A stretch of DNA of 64,000 nt from Stomorhina lunata (GCA_933228675.1 OW121743.1:109177468-109241467), one strand, 5' to 3'; counted from the first letter of the stretch, positions 46,077-58,002 are shown. Notes: generated by a model not told the origin, from the letters alone. Translations and numbers: made by a program.

Positions 46077-46322
46077 ATGAAGTGGTTTGCGAAAACAAGA
46101 GGCTTTAATTTAAGCTTTAAAATGTTTTTAACAAATCAACAAATTCTAACCCTTCTTCTAATGGTCATTGCCTTATGTGCAACATCCACATCAAGTAGTC
46201 CCACACAACAGCATCATCAGCAGCAACAACAACTACAGCAACAACAACAACAACAGCAGCAAAAACATCAGCAAGCCACAACGATACGTGTCCAGCAATG
46301 CCGCGAGGGATGCTTAGAAAAG
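46077..46322 (+). CDS. Probable first coding exon of a secreted or membrane protein (Gln/His-rich, Cys-x3-Cys end)
   Basis: The frame encodes 82 residues up to a plausible splice donor (AAAAG then GTATTT at 46323); without splicing it runs on to TGA at 46344-46346. Residues 23-35 (ILTLLLMVIALCA) form a hydrophobic core followed by small residues, typical of a signal peptide. A second Met at residue 16 (46122) would give a more ordinary signal peptide and may be the real start; the first ATG has A at -3. Residues 42-66 are Pro/Gln/His-rich, mostly CAG/CAA. The exon ends RVQQCREGCLEK, two cysteines three residues apart, suggesting that a disulfide-bonded extracellular domain continues in the next exon. 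The phase at the donor is 0. Codon use is far less AT-biased than the surroundings. The family is not identified; the Cys pattern faintly recalls the N-terminal cysteine region of anosmin-type proteins, but this is a guess. Confidence 0.6.
46208..46276 (+). repeat. CAG/CAA-rich tract (polyglutamine-coding)
   Basis: Mixed CAG, CAA and CAT codons encode about 20 Gln and His residues within the exon. Mixed codon use suggests selection or age rather than a fresh pure microsatellite expansion. Confidence 0.9.
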
Positions 46323-47708
46323 GTATTTAAACAAATTGAAAAATGAGTTTTTTTTTCTAATTTTAATTCAAATGCAAATTATTTTTCATATTCGTATACG
46401 AGTATATTGCCTTTTGCCAATCTATACAGATATAAATAAGTGTTTGTAAATACCCACATATGTACATACTTACATATATATATATATATATGTGCGTATT
46501 TAATTAAGTAAATACACATGTGTTCAGAGTAATTAAGGAATGTATTCGTGTAGAATAAATGTAAACAAATTAAATGTGGAATGTTTTTGCCACGCCCACT
46601 AGTTAATCTTCTAAAATGTATCAACAATTACTAAAGTAAATATCAGAAAAGATTAGGTTAAAACCCACTTTTAGAGAACACGTTCAAAAAGTTGAAGTGA
46701 AATTTGCCATATGGAAATATTTTGGTATAAAAGATTTTAAAGCTTATTAAAACTTAAATAATTTTAAAAGCATAAGAATATTTACATCGTTAATTTCAAG
46801 TATTTAAATATTTTGGAAAAATTTAAATTAAAGTAACTTTGCAAATTTTCTAAAGCGACATAAATTAGAATAATTAAAATTTTGAGATTTTGTTTATTCA
46901 TTTCTAAGAAGATGTTTTAGTCAGGCCAGAACTGGACTCTTGGGGCTAGGAGTCCGAATGTGAACTGAATGTCAAAAATGGATTTCCAGTGTTTTAGACG
47001 AAAATATTATTTTTCAACCCAATTTTAAAGAATTTAAAAAAATTTTAGTTGGAAGAAAAATTTGGCATATAGAAATGTTTTTCAATAAAAAATTTTACTG
47101 CTTATAAAAACTTTACCATTTTTGAAAGCATAAAAAATAATATTCATGGTAAATGTCAAGTATGTACTTAAAATATTATCGAAAATTGAAATGACTTAAT
47201 TTTGCATATTTTCTTAAACGAATGTAAGTATCAGACATAAAATCATGCAATCACATGAAGTACATATATATGAAGAACAATTTTGAGATCTTATTAATCT
47301 ATTTATGAACCAGTTTGAAGGTGCTATAGTCAGGCCAGATCTAGACCAAGAAAGCCAAATGTTAGCTACTTATTGCCGAACGCAATTAGATTCAGTACTT
47401 TCGATGGGGGTTTTAAATTATCATCATTATTAATATAACTTATAATTAATTTTAAATAAAAATCTTAATGCCTACAAAATTACATAGAATTTTTCTAATC
47501 CGTTTTAGAAATAATAAAAAAAATATGGATTAATTTCAAATTTTGTGATAATAATTTAAACAATTGAAACAGCATTTGTTTATTTTTACTAAGAACTAAA
47601 TTATTTATAAAAGATTTCTCATAAAACAATTAGAGCTTCTTGAATCGTATAAGAAAAGGGCTAAAAAGGTCCACTCAATTTGAATTAAATCCTTTCTGGA
47701 AAATTTTT
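46323..47708 (+). other. Probable start of intron 1; non-coding
   Basis: Begins with the GTATTT donor. It contains a TA-rich patch (46475-46492). A roughly 400-bp duplicated theme is visible: GTCAGGCCAGAACTGGACTC near 46921 and GTCAGGCCAGATCTAGACCA near 47331, each preceded by a similar AAATTTGNCATATRGAAAT ... ATTTTGAGAT tract (46690-46900 and 47050-47290), so this part is a diverged tandem duplication. No exon recognised. Confidence 0.5.
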
Positions 47709-47812
47709 ATTGTATACTTTAAGGAGTAATTTTTATTGCATACTTTAAGGAGTAATTTTTACTGCATACTTTAAGGAGTAATTTTTATTGCATACTTTAA
47801 GGAGTAATTTTA
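47705..47812 (+). repeat. Four tandem copies of a 26-bp unit
   Basis: ATTGCATACTTTAAGGAGTA followed by ATTTTT repeats at 26-bp spacing (47709, 47735 and on) with one or two changes per copy. Confidence 0.92.
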
Positions 47813-47980
47813 AAGTTCATCGTGTTAAATTTTATATGTGGATTCGATAATTCGGTTTATAAAACATACAAAACATTAAGTTCATAAAACAATAAGTAAA
47901 CATTTGCATTATTTTGTGTTCCCAGAAGTATGCCATATTTCTCAAAAACTCTTTAAAATCTATTCGAGTATCGTAATTTG

Positions 47981-48339
47981 ACATCAGGGGCTAAATCGCA
48001 GCATTCGATATCGATCGAAATGTAAGATATCTCAGAAACATTTATGTAGCATACTTTTAGGATAATCTAAATAATATAAGGTTCACCACTTTAAAACTTA
48101 TTTGACAAAAGTTCTCAGATAGAAAAAGAATTTATTTTAAAATAAATGTATATTTTAAAATAAATGTATATTTTAAAATAAATGTATATTTTAAAATAAA
48201 TGTATAAATGTAAAACTAATTCTATTAAAATTTAAGCAATATAAATTATTTTAAAAATCCTAAAGATATGTTACACAATATTTTCTTAAAAGTCTGAGTT
48301 TTCAATCGATATCGAATGCTGCAATTTGGCCCCAGATGT
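47981..48339. mobile_element. MITE-like element with ~40-bp terminal inverted repeats
   Basis: The left end ACATCAGGGGCTAAATCGCA continuing GCATTCGATATCGATCGAAA (47981-48020) is inverted at the right end, 48300-48339, with only a few differences. The interior contains GTAGCATACTTTTAGGATAA and AAAAGTCTGAGTTTTC, which recur in several partial copies downstream. There is no coding frame. An 18-bp tandem repeat lies inside. Superfamily unknown. Confidence 0.85.
48128..48205 (+). repeat. About four tandem copies of an 18-bp unit inside the MITE
   Basis: AAAATAAATGTATATTTT repeats without change, an internal expansion absent from the other partial copies seen here. Confidence 0.93.
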
Positions 48340-49300
48340 TAACCAATTTTTTAGAAAAGAATAAATTGTGTATATTAGTTCTTTTTAAAGTTCTTTAAAG
48401 TTAACGTAGAACTAACTCAGAAACCATTGCAACTCTATTGCTTTTATAGCTTATTTGGAATAACATTTTATTGGTTGTCGAATTTCAAAATCTAGATAGA
48501 AAAAGCTTTTTAACGAATAATATATGTATATACAATTTGTAAATCAGAGTCGAATTACAATAATGAATCAAGATATACAGAAAATATTAAGGCATACTTT
48601 TAGGCGGATTTGATTTTAATACACACAAATGTTGTAATCATGAAAATAAATAGGTTCTGCTATATGATTTTAATTGATATAATTCCCTTTTAAATGGGTT
48701 CAAAATATGTACAATCTAAATGATATATATGGTTCTCTATATTTTAACGTATTTGTCAAAAGTTTCCTAAAAGTTAAAGAATTTCATTTAAACTAAATGT
48801 TTTAACAAGCAAACGGATATGTTTTGATATTAAATTTTATGAAACTTTTTGTAAAATAAATTAATTGGAAAATCCCTAAGGTATGTTACACAATATTTGC
48901 TTAAAAGTCTGAGTTTTCGTTCGATATCGAATGAGGCGGTTTATCGCCAGAATTTTATTTTCTTCGAATATTTTAATTTTCCCAGCAATAAATTATATAT
49001 CATTAGTAATTTTATTATCTACATTATCAATAGAAAAATAAAGATCACAAAAAGATCAGATAAAGATCATATTTGCTCGATTCGAATCAAAGCAAAGAAA
49101 TTTGTGCCATAAATTGTAAGGAGTATTTTTTTTTAATTTTAATTATTAAATTTATTTAAACATGTTTCTTAAAATTAAATATAAAATATTACTTTTTACT
49201 TCAACAGCAAATTTGACTCAAATCTTGGAGCCAAATCACTGTATTCGATATCAATACCTTTTAGAAAATATTTTGTAGCATACTTTAGAGATTTTCAAAA
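48340..49300. repeat. Partial and decayed copies of the TIR element
   Basis: 48695-48950 is a right-half copy: TTTGTCAAAAGTTTCC, AAATCCCTAAGGTATGTTAC and AAAAGTCTGAGTTTTCGTTC ending GATATCGAATG. 49210-49290 is a decayed left end (CACTGTATTCGATATCAATA, GTAGCATACTTTAGAG). 48480-48680 is a separate segment repeated at 51985-52190 (TATACAATTTGTAAATCA, AATGAATCAA). Confidence 0.7.
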
Positions 49301-51499
49301 AAAAATTCCTACTATAATTTGATAACTAAATATGTATATTCTTTTGGTAGTACATAATATCATATACTTCAAATGGAACTCTTTTACAATTGGGCATCTT
49401 TAGACCAATAACTATGATTTCCTAATAGTAGTGCACAATTTTTTTTTCATTACTTAGGTTCCAATCGAAATTTGGAAACAAAATTTATTTTAATTGCAAA
49501 GCTTTTTTTTCGAAGAAATTTTTTTTTGCTATCATATACCTGCCAAATGGCTTATATAAAGAAATATACCTAAGTGTATAGCATTTCTTGTCTCCTACGA
49601 ATATGCAATATGATTTTGGTTTTATTTTTAGTTTACTTATTATAACCACCAGTTAAAAACTATTGTAATCTCAAAACTAAGGCAAATTTTTGCTTTCAAG
49701 TTAATACCAAGTGCCTTGATTGGCATGATACTTGATAGAACATTTATTTTAAAATAATTGACTTCATTGTTTTTGTTTTATACAAAATATCAATTAATTA
49801 AAAGTCGATTGAAAATTTAATTTTGAATATGTTTGTCATCGATAACTTAAAGACAATTTATTAAGAAAATAGAGGTGATCGAAACAATTTGAAAGCTTAA
49901 AACCAAACACGAGTTTTTAAATCCTTCAGAATTAATATTAATATAACCAATTTTATTTAGTTTTGATGAAAATTGTGATGCATACTTTTACGAGTGACCA
50001 AAAAGAGCATACTTGAAATCATTTGCTTTACAAACACCTAAAAGTATACAAACAGACTTTTTTTAAAATAAAATTTACCCAAAATAATCCAGATAATAAA
50101 GAACCGTATAAAGCAGTGTCCGGCAAAATAATACAATATCATCTTGTGTGTGTGTTGGTTATTTTTGTAATTCTCTCTTTATCTATGCACTGTATTCAAA
50201 CTAATAAGTTGTTTTGCTAGTATGACACTAACAACACAACCTGTTTATTTGAAAGCTCGTGAGAGAATAATTTATCTTAAGATAAACAATTGTTATCTTT
50301 TTCCTATCTGTGTGAGCAATATGTGTGAAAATAAAAAAGATAAATGCCCTCGGGCTAGCTTTTGCCGATCACTGGTATAAAGCCATGACATTTTAAACAC
50401 ACTAAGATTCTTTCTTGAAAAACCAGTTACAATTACATTAAAAACCGACCTAGTTAGTGAGAGATTTTTAGTTTTACGAAAATACTTAATCTAGGATTAA
50501 CATTTTATAAGAACTTCAATGAATCACAAACGAATATTTTTTAAAGACATTTTTTAATTCAGATTCAAAATAAAAGTTCAAAAAGATATTCCCATTTTAA
50601 CATAAATTCTATTACTTAATCTAATTAAAAAACACAAAGAATAGGCTTTTTTATGCCGACTAGTTCTTTTCAACAAAGAATGAATGAATACATACCTTAA
50701 TATGTATCTGCCTACAAACTGCATCTAAATATGTTTATAACAAATACAAAAGTAACAAGAACAACAATAACAACAAAAAATGGATGTGATTAAGTTTATT
50801 GTAAAGCACAAACGAATGATTGAATGAAGGAATAAATGAGGGAGCACTTCCATTATACACAAATGCATAAGTATTAATGTATATATGTCTCTATGTAAGT
50901 ATAAATAATGGCCAAGAGGGTGTTGTAAAGGATACAAGGGAAGCTGTGCATCAAATAAAGAAATAGATTAATTTTCTAAATACACAACAAACAGCAACAA
51001 CATGAATGATAAATAACACAACAACAAAAAACATAAATTTAAAAATTGTACATATACTACAACACAACAAAAAAAACACATAAACAATGTAACATATGGA
51101 TATTTGGTTATCCTTGTTTTATTTGCAAGCATATGTATTCTGAAAACATATACCGATATATATATATACAAACATACTTACACTTACACACTTTCTTATT
51201 TAAAAGTGGAAGTGTGATTTTGTTATTGCAAAAATAATATAAGTACAACAGAAAAAACAACTTGCAAGCCATGCATGCATGAAGAAAAACAAAAAAAAAA
51301 AGTTCAGAGAATTGAAACACAAACCCTTGATGAATGTTGTTTCTAAAGGAATCTAATGTGTATTTAATGTTTTAGGGCAGGGGTGGATTTAATACTTTCC
51401 ACACTTTAAGGTTTGTTGGGTTTTTAATTGAACCCTATAGGAAAAAGATTAGGTTTGAAGTTATGTTTTTAGGTATGATTCTGGACAAAGTAAACGTTT
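49301..51499. other. AT-rich non-coding stretch
   Basis: No gene is supported. Frames at 50023-50220, 50725-50937 and 50968-51320 lack domains. Poly-A, CAACAA and TATATA patches are present. Confidence 0.5.
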
Positions 51500-51960
51500 T
51501 AAATTTGCTGATTTTGCCTTGGAACAACTTGAAAACTATAAAGATCTTTTTATGAAAATCATCTTCTCCGATGAGGCTTACTTTCATCTGCGGTAAATAA
51601 ACAAAACTGTCGATTATGTAGCGAAGAAAATCCACAAATTATTCATGAACAACTTTCATCTAAATTGAGAGTTTGGTGTGGTTTTTGGTCTGCTGGAATC
51701 ATCGGTCCGTACTTCTTTCTGTAAAATAAAGCTGGAGCTACTGTCAATGGAGTGCGATATAGATCGATGATTACCCACTTTTTATGGCCACAATTGGAAG
51801 AGTTTGGAATCTTAATAACATCTAGTTAAAACAAGACTACATATCATACAGCACTTGCAACAGCCGAATTTTTTCAAGAAAGCTTCGATTATTTCAAGGA
51901 GTTGACATTGAATGGCCTCCAAGAAGTCGTGACTTTAAAGATACAGTACTTCATACCTTC
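51500..51960 (+). pseudogene. Mariner-type (Tc1/mariner superfamily) transposase remnant
   Basis: In broken plus-strand frames the transposase catalytic region can be followed. FSDEAYFHL gives the first catalytic Asp (51565-51592). Next come ENPQIIHEQ and RVWCGFWSAGIIGPYFF, the VNGVRYRSMIT segment, then TTYHTA next to the second Asp, and IEWPPRSRDF near the third Asp (about 51905-51945). At least two frameshifts and stops (after LR near 51594, TAA near 51828) break it. The N-terminal DNA-binding half and both TIRs are not recognisable. Not functional. Confidence 0.75.
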
Positions 51961-51984
51961 TCATGTAAATACTTATTCATTCAA

Positions 51985-52190
51985 AATCTGGTTGGATAAA
52001 GCTTTTTAAAGACTAATATATATACAATTTGTAAATCAAAATTAAATTACAAAAATGAATCAAAATATGATAATAATATTTTAAGGCATTCTTTAAGGCA
52101 GCTTTAGCTTACAAACAAGTGTTTTTCTTATTAAAATTAATAGATTCTCCTATATTATTTTAATTGACTTAATTATCTTTCTAATTGGCT
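51985..52190 (+). repeat. Repeat shared with 48480-48680
   Basis: AAGCTTTTTAAAGACTAATA, TATACAATTTGTAAATCAAA, AAATGAATCAA and TTTTAATTGAC... occur in the same order in both places at reduced identity. Confidence 0.7.
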
Positions 52191-52789
52191 TAAAAAATAT
52201 AAATTATTTCAAAGATGTTGCACTTCCATACATTGATTTATCGCATGGTAGTTATGAAAAGTCCCAAAAGAAATCACTATACCGTTTTTATTCTAATTCG
52301 GAAACAACTAATCAAGACGATTAGCCAATGACAGAAAGCTAAGGCACATACACGTACTCATGGAATGTATGTTTGTGTGTGCGTTTATGTGTTTTACAAT
52401 GTTTTTTATCCACTTTAATTTCATTTTTGACTGAAAGGAAATGTATTTGCAATATCTTTATATTATATTGTTTTTGGTTTAAGCCTAAATATTTTTTTTA
52501 AGTTTATCTCCTAAAATTATGCAACACAGATGACAGTAAATTTGAGTCAAATCTTATGGTGAAGTAATTATTGAAGATATAATAAAATTTAAATAAATAT
52601 TTTGTAGCATACTTAAGGGATGTTCAAAATTATTTTATAATAATATTTAATATCTAAATTGGCCTTATTATAAGTGTCATTCATCTCATGGACTTGATAA
52701 AAATGTATGAACGTTTTTTTTCTTAACCCTTATGTCTTTTAGTTGATCTGTATATCTGATTTTTCTCTTGGAAGGCCTAATAGATACAT
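52191..52789. other. Non-coding stretch with a decayed TIR-element piece
   Basis: 52540-52625 resembles 49200-49290 (TTTGAGTCAAATCTTATGG, TATTTTGTAGCATACTTAAG). Otherwise no feature. Confidence 0.45.
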
Positions 52790-53395
52790 TTGATATCGAT
52801 CGAAAAGTAAGATATTTCAGAAACATTTGTGTAGCATGCTTTTAGGATGATCCATATAATATATCGTGAGCCAATATTCTATACCGACTATGAAACAAAT
52901 AAAAAATATTTAAGGAGAGGCAAAAAAGTGTTTAATATCCAAAATACTTTAATAGAAGTCAATATTTCCTTTACAATATATTTAAGCCAATAACTGCCTT
53001 AAGAGATTTCTTCCATCTGATTTTTATTACATGAGATGTTCTTTTATAAAAGAACATTTTCCAATAAAAAGTGTTTAAAAATAAAAATGGTTCATGGGAG
53101 GAATTAAATATAGGCTCACGATATGAGGTTAATACGTAAGCAAGATATTTCAGAAACATTTGTGTAGCATGTTTTTAGGATATCCTATTTAATATATGGC
53201 ATAAAAGGTTCACTACATTGGAACTTATTTGTCAATTGTTCCCTGATAGTAAAACTAAATGTTTTGACAAATTTTTTGTTTTAAATGTGAAATTTTTAAT
53301 TTGAAAATCCCTAATCCTATTACACAATGTTTGCTTAAAAGTCTGAGTTTTCCAGGGAAATCGAATGCGGCGATTTGACCCGATTTGATAAAATT
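52790..53395. repeat. TIR-element copy interrupted by a ~264-bp insertion
   Basis: Left-end sequence (TTTGATATCGATCGAAAAGT, AGATATTTCAGAAACATTTG, GTAGCATGC) at 52793-52860 is followed by an insert bordered by ATATCGTGAGCC (52861-52872) and its inverse GGCTCACGATAT (53113-53124). Left-half sequence then appears again (AGATATTTCAGAAACATTTG at about 53143). The right end, AAAAGTCTGAGTTTTCC ... ATCGAATGCGGCGATTTG, closes at about 53385. Confidence 0.7.
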
Positions 53396-53489
53396 ATAAA
53401 GAAAATCCTTAAAAATCGTTCATTACTTTGAAAGAAAGTTGTAGTATATTTTAAAGATACATTACCACATGCCTTCCCATATAAGTTCT

Positions 53490-54515
53490 TGATCACATTT
53501 TTGGCGAAACTAAAGTTATGGCCCTGGATATTTCCAAGGTGTTTAATAGAGTTTGCTACGGTGGACTTCTATCAAAACTAATTGCTTTTGGAGTCGGTAA
53601 TAACGTTCCTTATAGATGTTATAGATGTGATGTTATTAAACGAGTTCAAGATTAATTCAGAGGTACAGAAAGGCATGTTCTTTCTTCGAGCCGTTTGGAG
53701 GTTGGCGCTATGAGACAAAACATGAATGAATCTTTAAACTGAGATTTAGAAATAATCTCAGAAAGGGATCGTGCGAATGTGGTCATTTTACAAGTAATGA
53801 ACAAGAAACTCAAAGTAAGCTTACGCATAAACTTACGATGGATTATGTTACTTTATCTGTATTAGTATGTGCTGTTAATATTGAGGAATCAGATGCCCTT
53901 GATGGTTTGGATATGAAAATTCAACGTAATGAATCTTCCAAGTGCCTCGGTTTCTTAAAACGGTATTGAGGAATCAGATGCCCTTGATGCTTTGGATATG
54001 AAAATTCAACGTAATGAATCTTCCAAGTGCCTCGGTTTCTTAAAACGGTATACGAGATACTTCATCCCAACTGATCTCCTAACCTATGTGTATTTGACCG
54101 ATATGGAAATACAACAACATGTATGGGCCGGTGCTTTAAAGTCTATGTCGGCCGAGTGCTAGCGAGAGCAAAAGTGCTCATTGGCGATAGTGGGGTTATC
54201 TTGGATTTATACTGGGTTATACTTTATATAATGTGTTCATTCGTTACTACTTTGGAATATGCTTTCTTATGCAATACAAGTCAAGTAAACAGAGCAATAC
54301 ACTATAGAGAAAATTCTTTCTTTAGTCGCACAATTCGTATGTGAATTTTACTTCACACAGAAGTTTTCCCTGTTAACTGAAATTTGGGGAAGTTTAAAAC
54401 AAATGTCCAAAACCCTACTCTATCTACCCCCCTCCCATAAGCTATTTGCCTAGTTAGAACACAATACATTACGTAAGTAGGGGTCATCCCCTGAAAGCTG
54501 GTCATACATTAAATA
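53490..54515 (+). pseudogene. Decayed LINE copy with intact 3' end
   Basis: Same family as 21935-24372. It starts within the RT near motif A (GCCCTGGATATTTCCAAGG at about 53521), keeps the TCAAAACTAATTGCTTTTGG segment deleted from the 21.9-kb copy, loses motif B to motif C, and resumes through GAGGAATCAGATGCCCTTGA and CATGTATGGGCCGGTGCTT. It reaches the 3' UTR with GGGGTCATCCCCTGA near 54480. Many indels and stops make it inactive. Its 3' UTR defines the family end. Confidence 0.88.
53879..54048 (+). repeat. 85-bp tandem duplication within the LINE copy
   Basis: 53879-53963 is repeated at 53964-54048 with one visible change (GGTTTGG versus GCTTTGG). The length is not a multiple of three, so it also shifts the frame. 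The near-identity shows that it arose well after the LINE inserted. Confidence 0.95.
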
Positions 54516-55080
54516 ACAGGTTCTTAGAATTAATTTTTGTATTACATTTGAAAGGTACTTTAGAATATTCCTTTCATTATGAATTTTTTGTTGCTAAATA
54601 TCTGAAAGAAGGCCTATTTAAGCATTCCTCTTGGAAGGCCTATTGAAGTATTTCTCTTGTAAGACCTAAAACAACGGGAATTTTAAGAGGTTTTGATGAA
54701 ATGTGTAAATACATAAAAACATTTTTGAATTCTTAATGTTTTGAAGCTTTATAGAATGTTTGCCTACAGTTTTGTTAATGACTCATTACTATATGCCTTC
54801 CTATTCAAAACATGGCATCTATTTAGATCGTTTAAGCAAATTTGGTATTGTAGTCGACTTTGAGACCATTAAACATGAAAATTTGGAGTAGTTTGAAATG
54901 AATAGATTACAATTTTGGAAAGAAATAGGAAGGCATATCCATTACTGTATGGCTTCCTATTTGACACATGATATAAATTTAGATCGATTAAGCAAACTTG
55001 GTATTGTAGCCGACCTTTAGACCATTAAACACATATATTTGGAGTAGTTTGGAATGAATAGAGTTCCTTTTTTTTAAAAA
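54516..55080. repeat. Non-coding, with two tandem units of about 156 bp
   Basis: 54785-54940 and 54941-55075 share TATGCCTTCCTATT-type starts, TTTAGATCGNTTAAGCAAA (54822 and 54978), TTGGTATTGTAGYCGAC, ACCATTAAACA, ATTTGGAGTAGTTTG and ATGAATAGA. 54600-54670 also repeats AAGGCCTATT twice. No coding potential. Confidence 0.75.
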
Positions 55081-56639
55081 CAAATTTCGAAAATTTTCCC
55101 CCTAGGTAGTTTCCAAAAGTGTGTATATTTTCTACAAATTTGTATTAGTATTCGTAAAACTTTTACACTATAGTATTTGCTTCCTTTTCCTCTTACGATT
55201 TCAACGTGTTTGTGATTAAGTTTTGAGGAGCAAAAAAAAAACACACTATAACTTAGATGATGAAAAAGAAGGGTTCAAATTTAATCCTTTTATACCGAAA
55301 GAATGTTATTAGAAAATTTAACAGTTTTATGGTTGGATTTAAAACCCAAAAGAAAAGAGAAATACATAGAAATGTATACGAAATAAATAAAAAAAGCTAT
55401 ACGGTAGTAAATTTCAAATGCTAAAGGTGGTTTTATTTATTTTAAATTAAATTTGGGAATTGAAAGGAAATGGAATTTAAGAAATTTAAATTAAAATGAA
55501 AAAAAGAAGGAAAACCAATGTATGTTTAAGGTAAATGAGGCAAAAGGACTAAGTCTGTAAAAGATAAATCGAATAATTTCATAAGAAATATTGTCCTTGT
55601 TAAACTAATTTGCAAATATGTACCATAAATCCTCTATATCAAATTTGTCACATATAACAAAAACGACTTAATCGTTTTGGCAATTGCTTTAGACATATAC
55701 AATGTTTTAAGAAACGTGCTTAAGAGATTTTCAAAGTTCTTTTTTTTATTAATGCGTTATCAGCATACCATAAAACCCGCCCTTGTTTAGACGAAAATTA
55801 TCGCGTTAATATTATAATATTTACCCTCTAATACAAATGTTGCCTTAACTCGTCGTCGCTACTTCAAAGAAATCCTTATGCAAAATTGATTATTTTACCA
55901 AATTATAGGGGTTTTGCAAAGAATGGCCATGAATTGCTGTTAAATATTTTATGTGTACAATCGAAATTATACAAATTGTGCTGATATTAGATTATGGGTG
56001 GAGAAAGGCCTCAATGACGAGTTAAATTTGCAAAGATAATTTTTGCAAAACACAAGTTGTAATAAGCTTATTATTTATTTTCTTTGATGACTTAATGTGA
56101 TGTTTTGTTTTTTAAGCCACATAACATTTATAAAAGAAAATACTTGGGGAAAATACTATTAACTTCTATATTATTTAAGATAAGGAAGATAAAAGAATTT
56201 ATAATTTGAATAACTGGAAGCAGTTTTTAGATATAAACTATTGAGTTCATAATATCTTTTAAATCAAATTGGCATATGTACACCTCATTCTTAAGAAATC
56301 TCATATATTTGCTACCATACGATCTCGCAATTGCTTAATTTTAGTTTTCTGGTACTGGATAAGCTTTTAAAAGATTTTGATTAATGAATTCAATAATGCT
56401 TACAGTATGAAACTTTAAAGCTTTCAGTACTAATTAATATCTTAATCAGATCCCACAAGATTTTGTCGACTAAATACTAACTCCCTTATTCATAAACGAA
56501 AAATAAAGTTATGTCAAGTTAAGATCATTATATCTTTTAAAATAAATTGATATACAGCTCATTTGGAATATTTCTCGTGCTTTTATTACTATATTCGAGC
56601 ATGGAATTGCTTTCAAGTATTGATAAACTTTTAAAATTG
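55081..56639. other. AT-rich non-coding stretch
   Basis: No gene or repeat recognised. 56215-56290 and 56500-56560 share wording (AATATCTTTTAAATCAAATT / ATATCTTTTAAAATAAATTG, GATATACAGCTCATT) that hints at an old duplication. Confidence 0.45.
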
Positions 56640-56819
56640 TAATACAGGGTCCATATCACCGCAATCGATATCGATCGGAATGTAACATATTTCAGAAACA
56701 ATTGTGTAGCATACTTTTGGGATAATCCAAATAATATAAAACAAATGTCAAAACCTTTTAAATGAAATTTGTTTACTATCAGGGTTCTTTTGTCAAACAT
56801 AATGAACCTTATCATTACA
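56640..56819. repeat. Left-half copy of the TIR element
   Basis: CCGCAATCGATATCGATCGG, ATATTTCAGAAACAATTG and GTAGCATACTTTTGGGATAA match 47990-48075. It stops near 56820 where satellite array 10 starts. Confidence 0.75.
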
Positions 56820-57885
56820 TATCCATAAAAAAAATTTCAAAAATTTTTGTATAAAAAATTTTTACTATAAAATTTTTTCTATAAAAAAAAAACTTACCGG
56901 AAATTTTGTATACAAATTTTTTTATAGAAAATTTTTTATTAAAATTTTTTTTACCGAAAATTTTCTATAGAAACTTTTTTTAAAGAGAATTTTCTAAAAA
57001 TTTTTTATCGAAAATTTTCTGAACAATTTTTTACCGAAAATTTTCTATAAAAAATTTTTTTACCAAAAATTTTCTATGAAAAATTTTATGTCGAAAATTT
57101 TTTTTAAAAAATTTTATACCGAAAATTTCCTATAAAAAATTTTACACCGAAAATTTTCCATAAAAATTTTTATGTTGAATATTTTTTATAAAAAATTGTG
57201 TACCAAAAATTTTCTATTAAAAAAATTTGTACCGACAATTATATATACAAAATTTTTTATCGGAAATTTTCTAAAAAAATTTTTTATCGGAAATTTTCTA
57301 AAAAAATTTTATACCAACAAATTTCTATATAAAATTTTATACCGGAAATTTTCTTTATAAATTTTTATACCAAAATTTTTATATATAAATTTTTATACCA
57401 CAATTTTTATATATAATATTTTATACCAAAAATTTTCTATATAAAATTTTTGCTGAAAATTTTCTATATAAAATTTTTGCTGAAAATTTTCTATATAAAA
57501 TTTTATAACGAAAATTTTCTATAACAAATTTTATACCGAAAATTTTCTATAAAAAATTTTTTACTGAAAATTTTCTATAAAAAATTTTATACCGAAAATT
57601 TTCCTCAAAAAAATTTTATACCGAAAATTTTCCTCAAAAAAATTGTATACCAAAAATTTTCTATAAAAAATTTTATACCGAAAATTTTCTATAAAAAATT
57701 TTATACCAAAAATTTTCTATAAAAAATTTATACCGAAAATTTTCTATTACAAAAAATTTATACCGAAATTTTTCTATATAAAATTTTATACCGAAAATTT
57801 TCTATATAAAATTTTACACAGAAAGTTGTCTGTTAAAAAATTTTATACCGAAAATTTTCAATATAAAATTTTATGAAAAATTAGG
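56820..57885 (-). repeat. Satellite array 10a (28-bp units, reverse orientation)
   Basis: About 37 units of TACCGAAAATTTTCTATAAA then AAATTTTA, the reverse complement of the array 6 type with one T fewer. Period about 28 bp. Local pairs (two TTTGCTGAAAATTTTC units near 57465; two TTCCTCAAAAAAATT units near 57600) show short-range duplication. Confidence 0.93.
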
Positions 57886-58002
57886 ATTTATCAGGCTTGA
57901 GTTCATTTTTAATTTTCAAATTATTAATTTGAAAATTTGAAAGTAATAATGTGGAGAAAAACTGAAAAAATTATTTTTGAACGCGGCTAGTGGATTGCAA
58001 AA
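57886..58002. other. Unique spacer within array 10
   Basis: A 115-bp non-satellite spacer with a short inverted AATTTTCAAATT / AATTTGAAAATT motif near 57910-57940. Confidence 0.6.
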
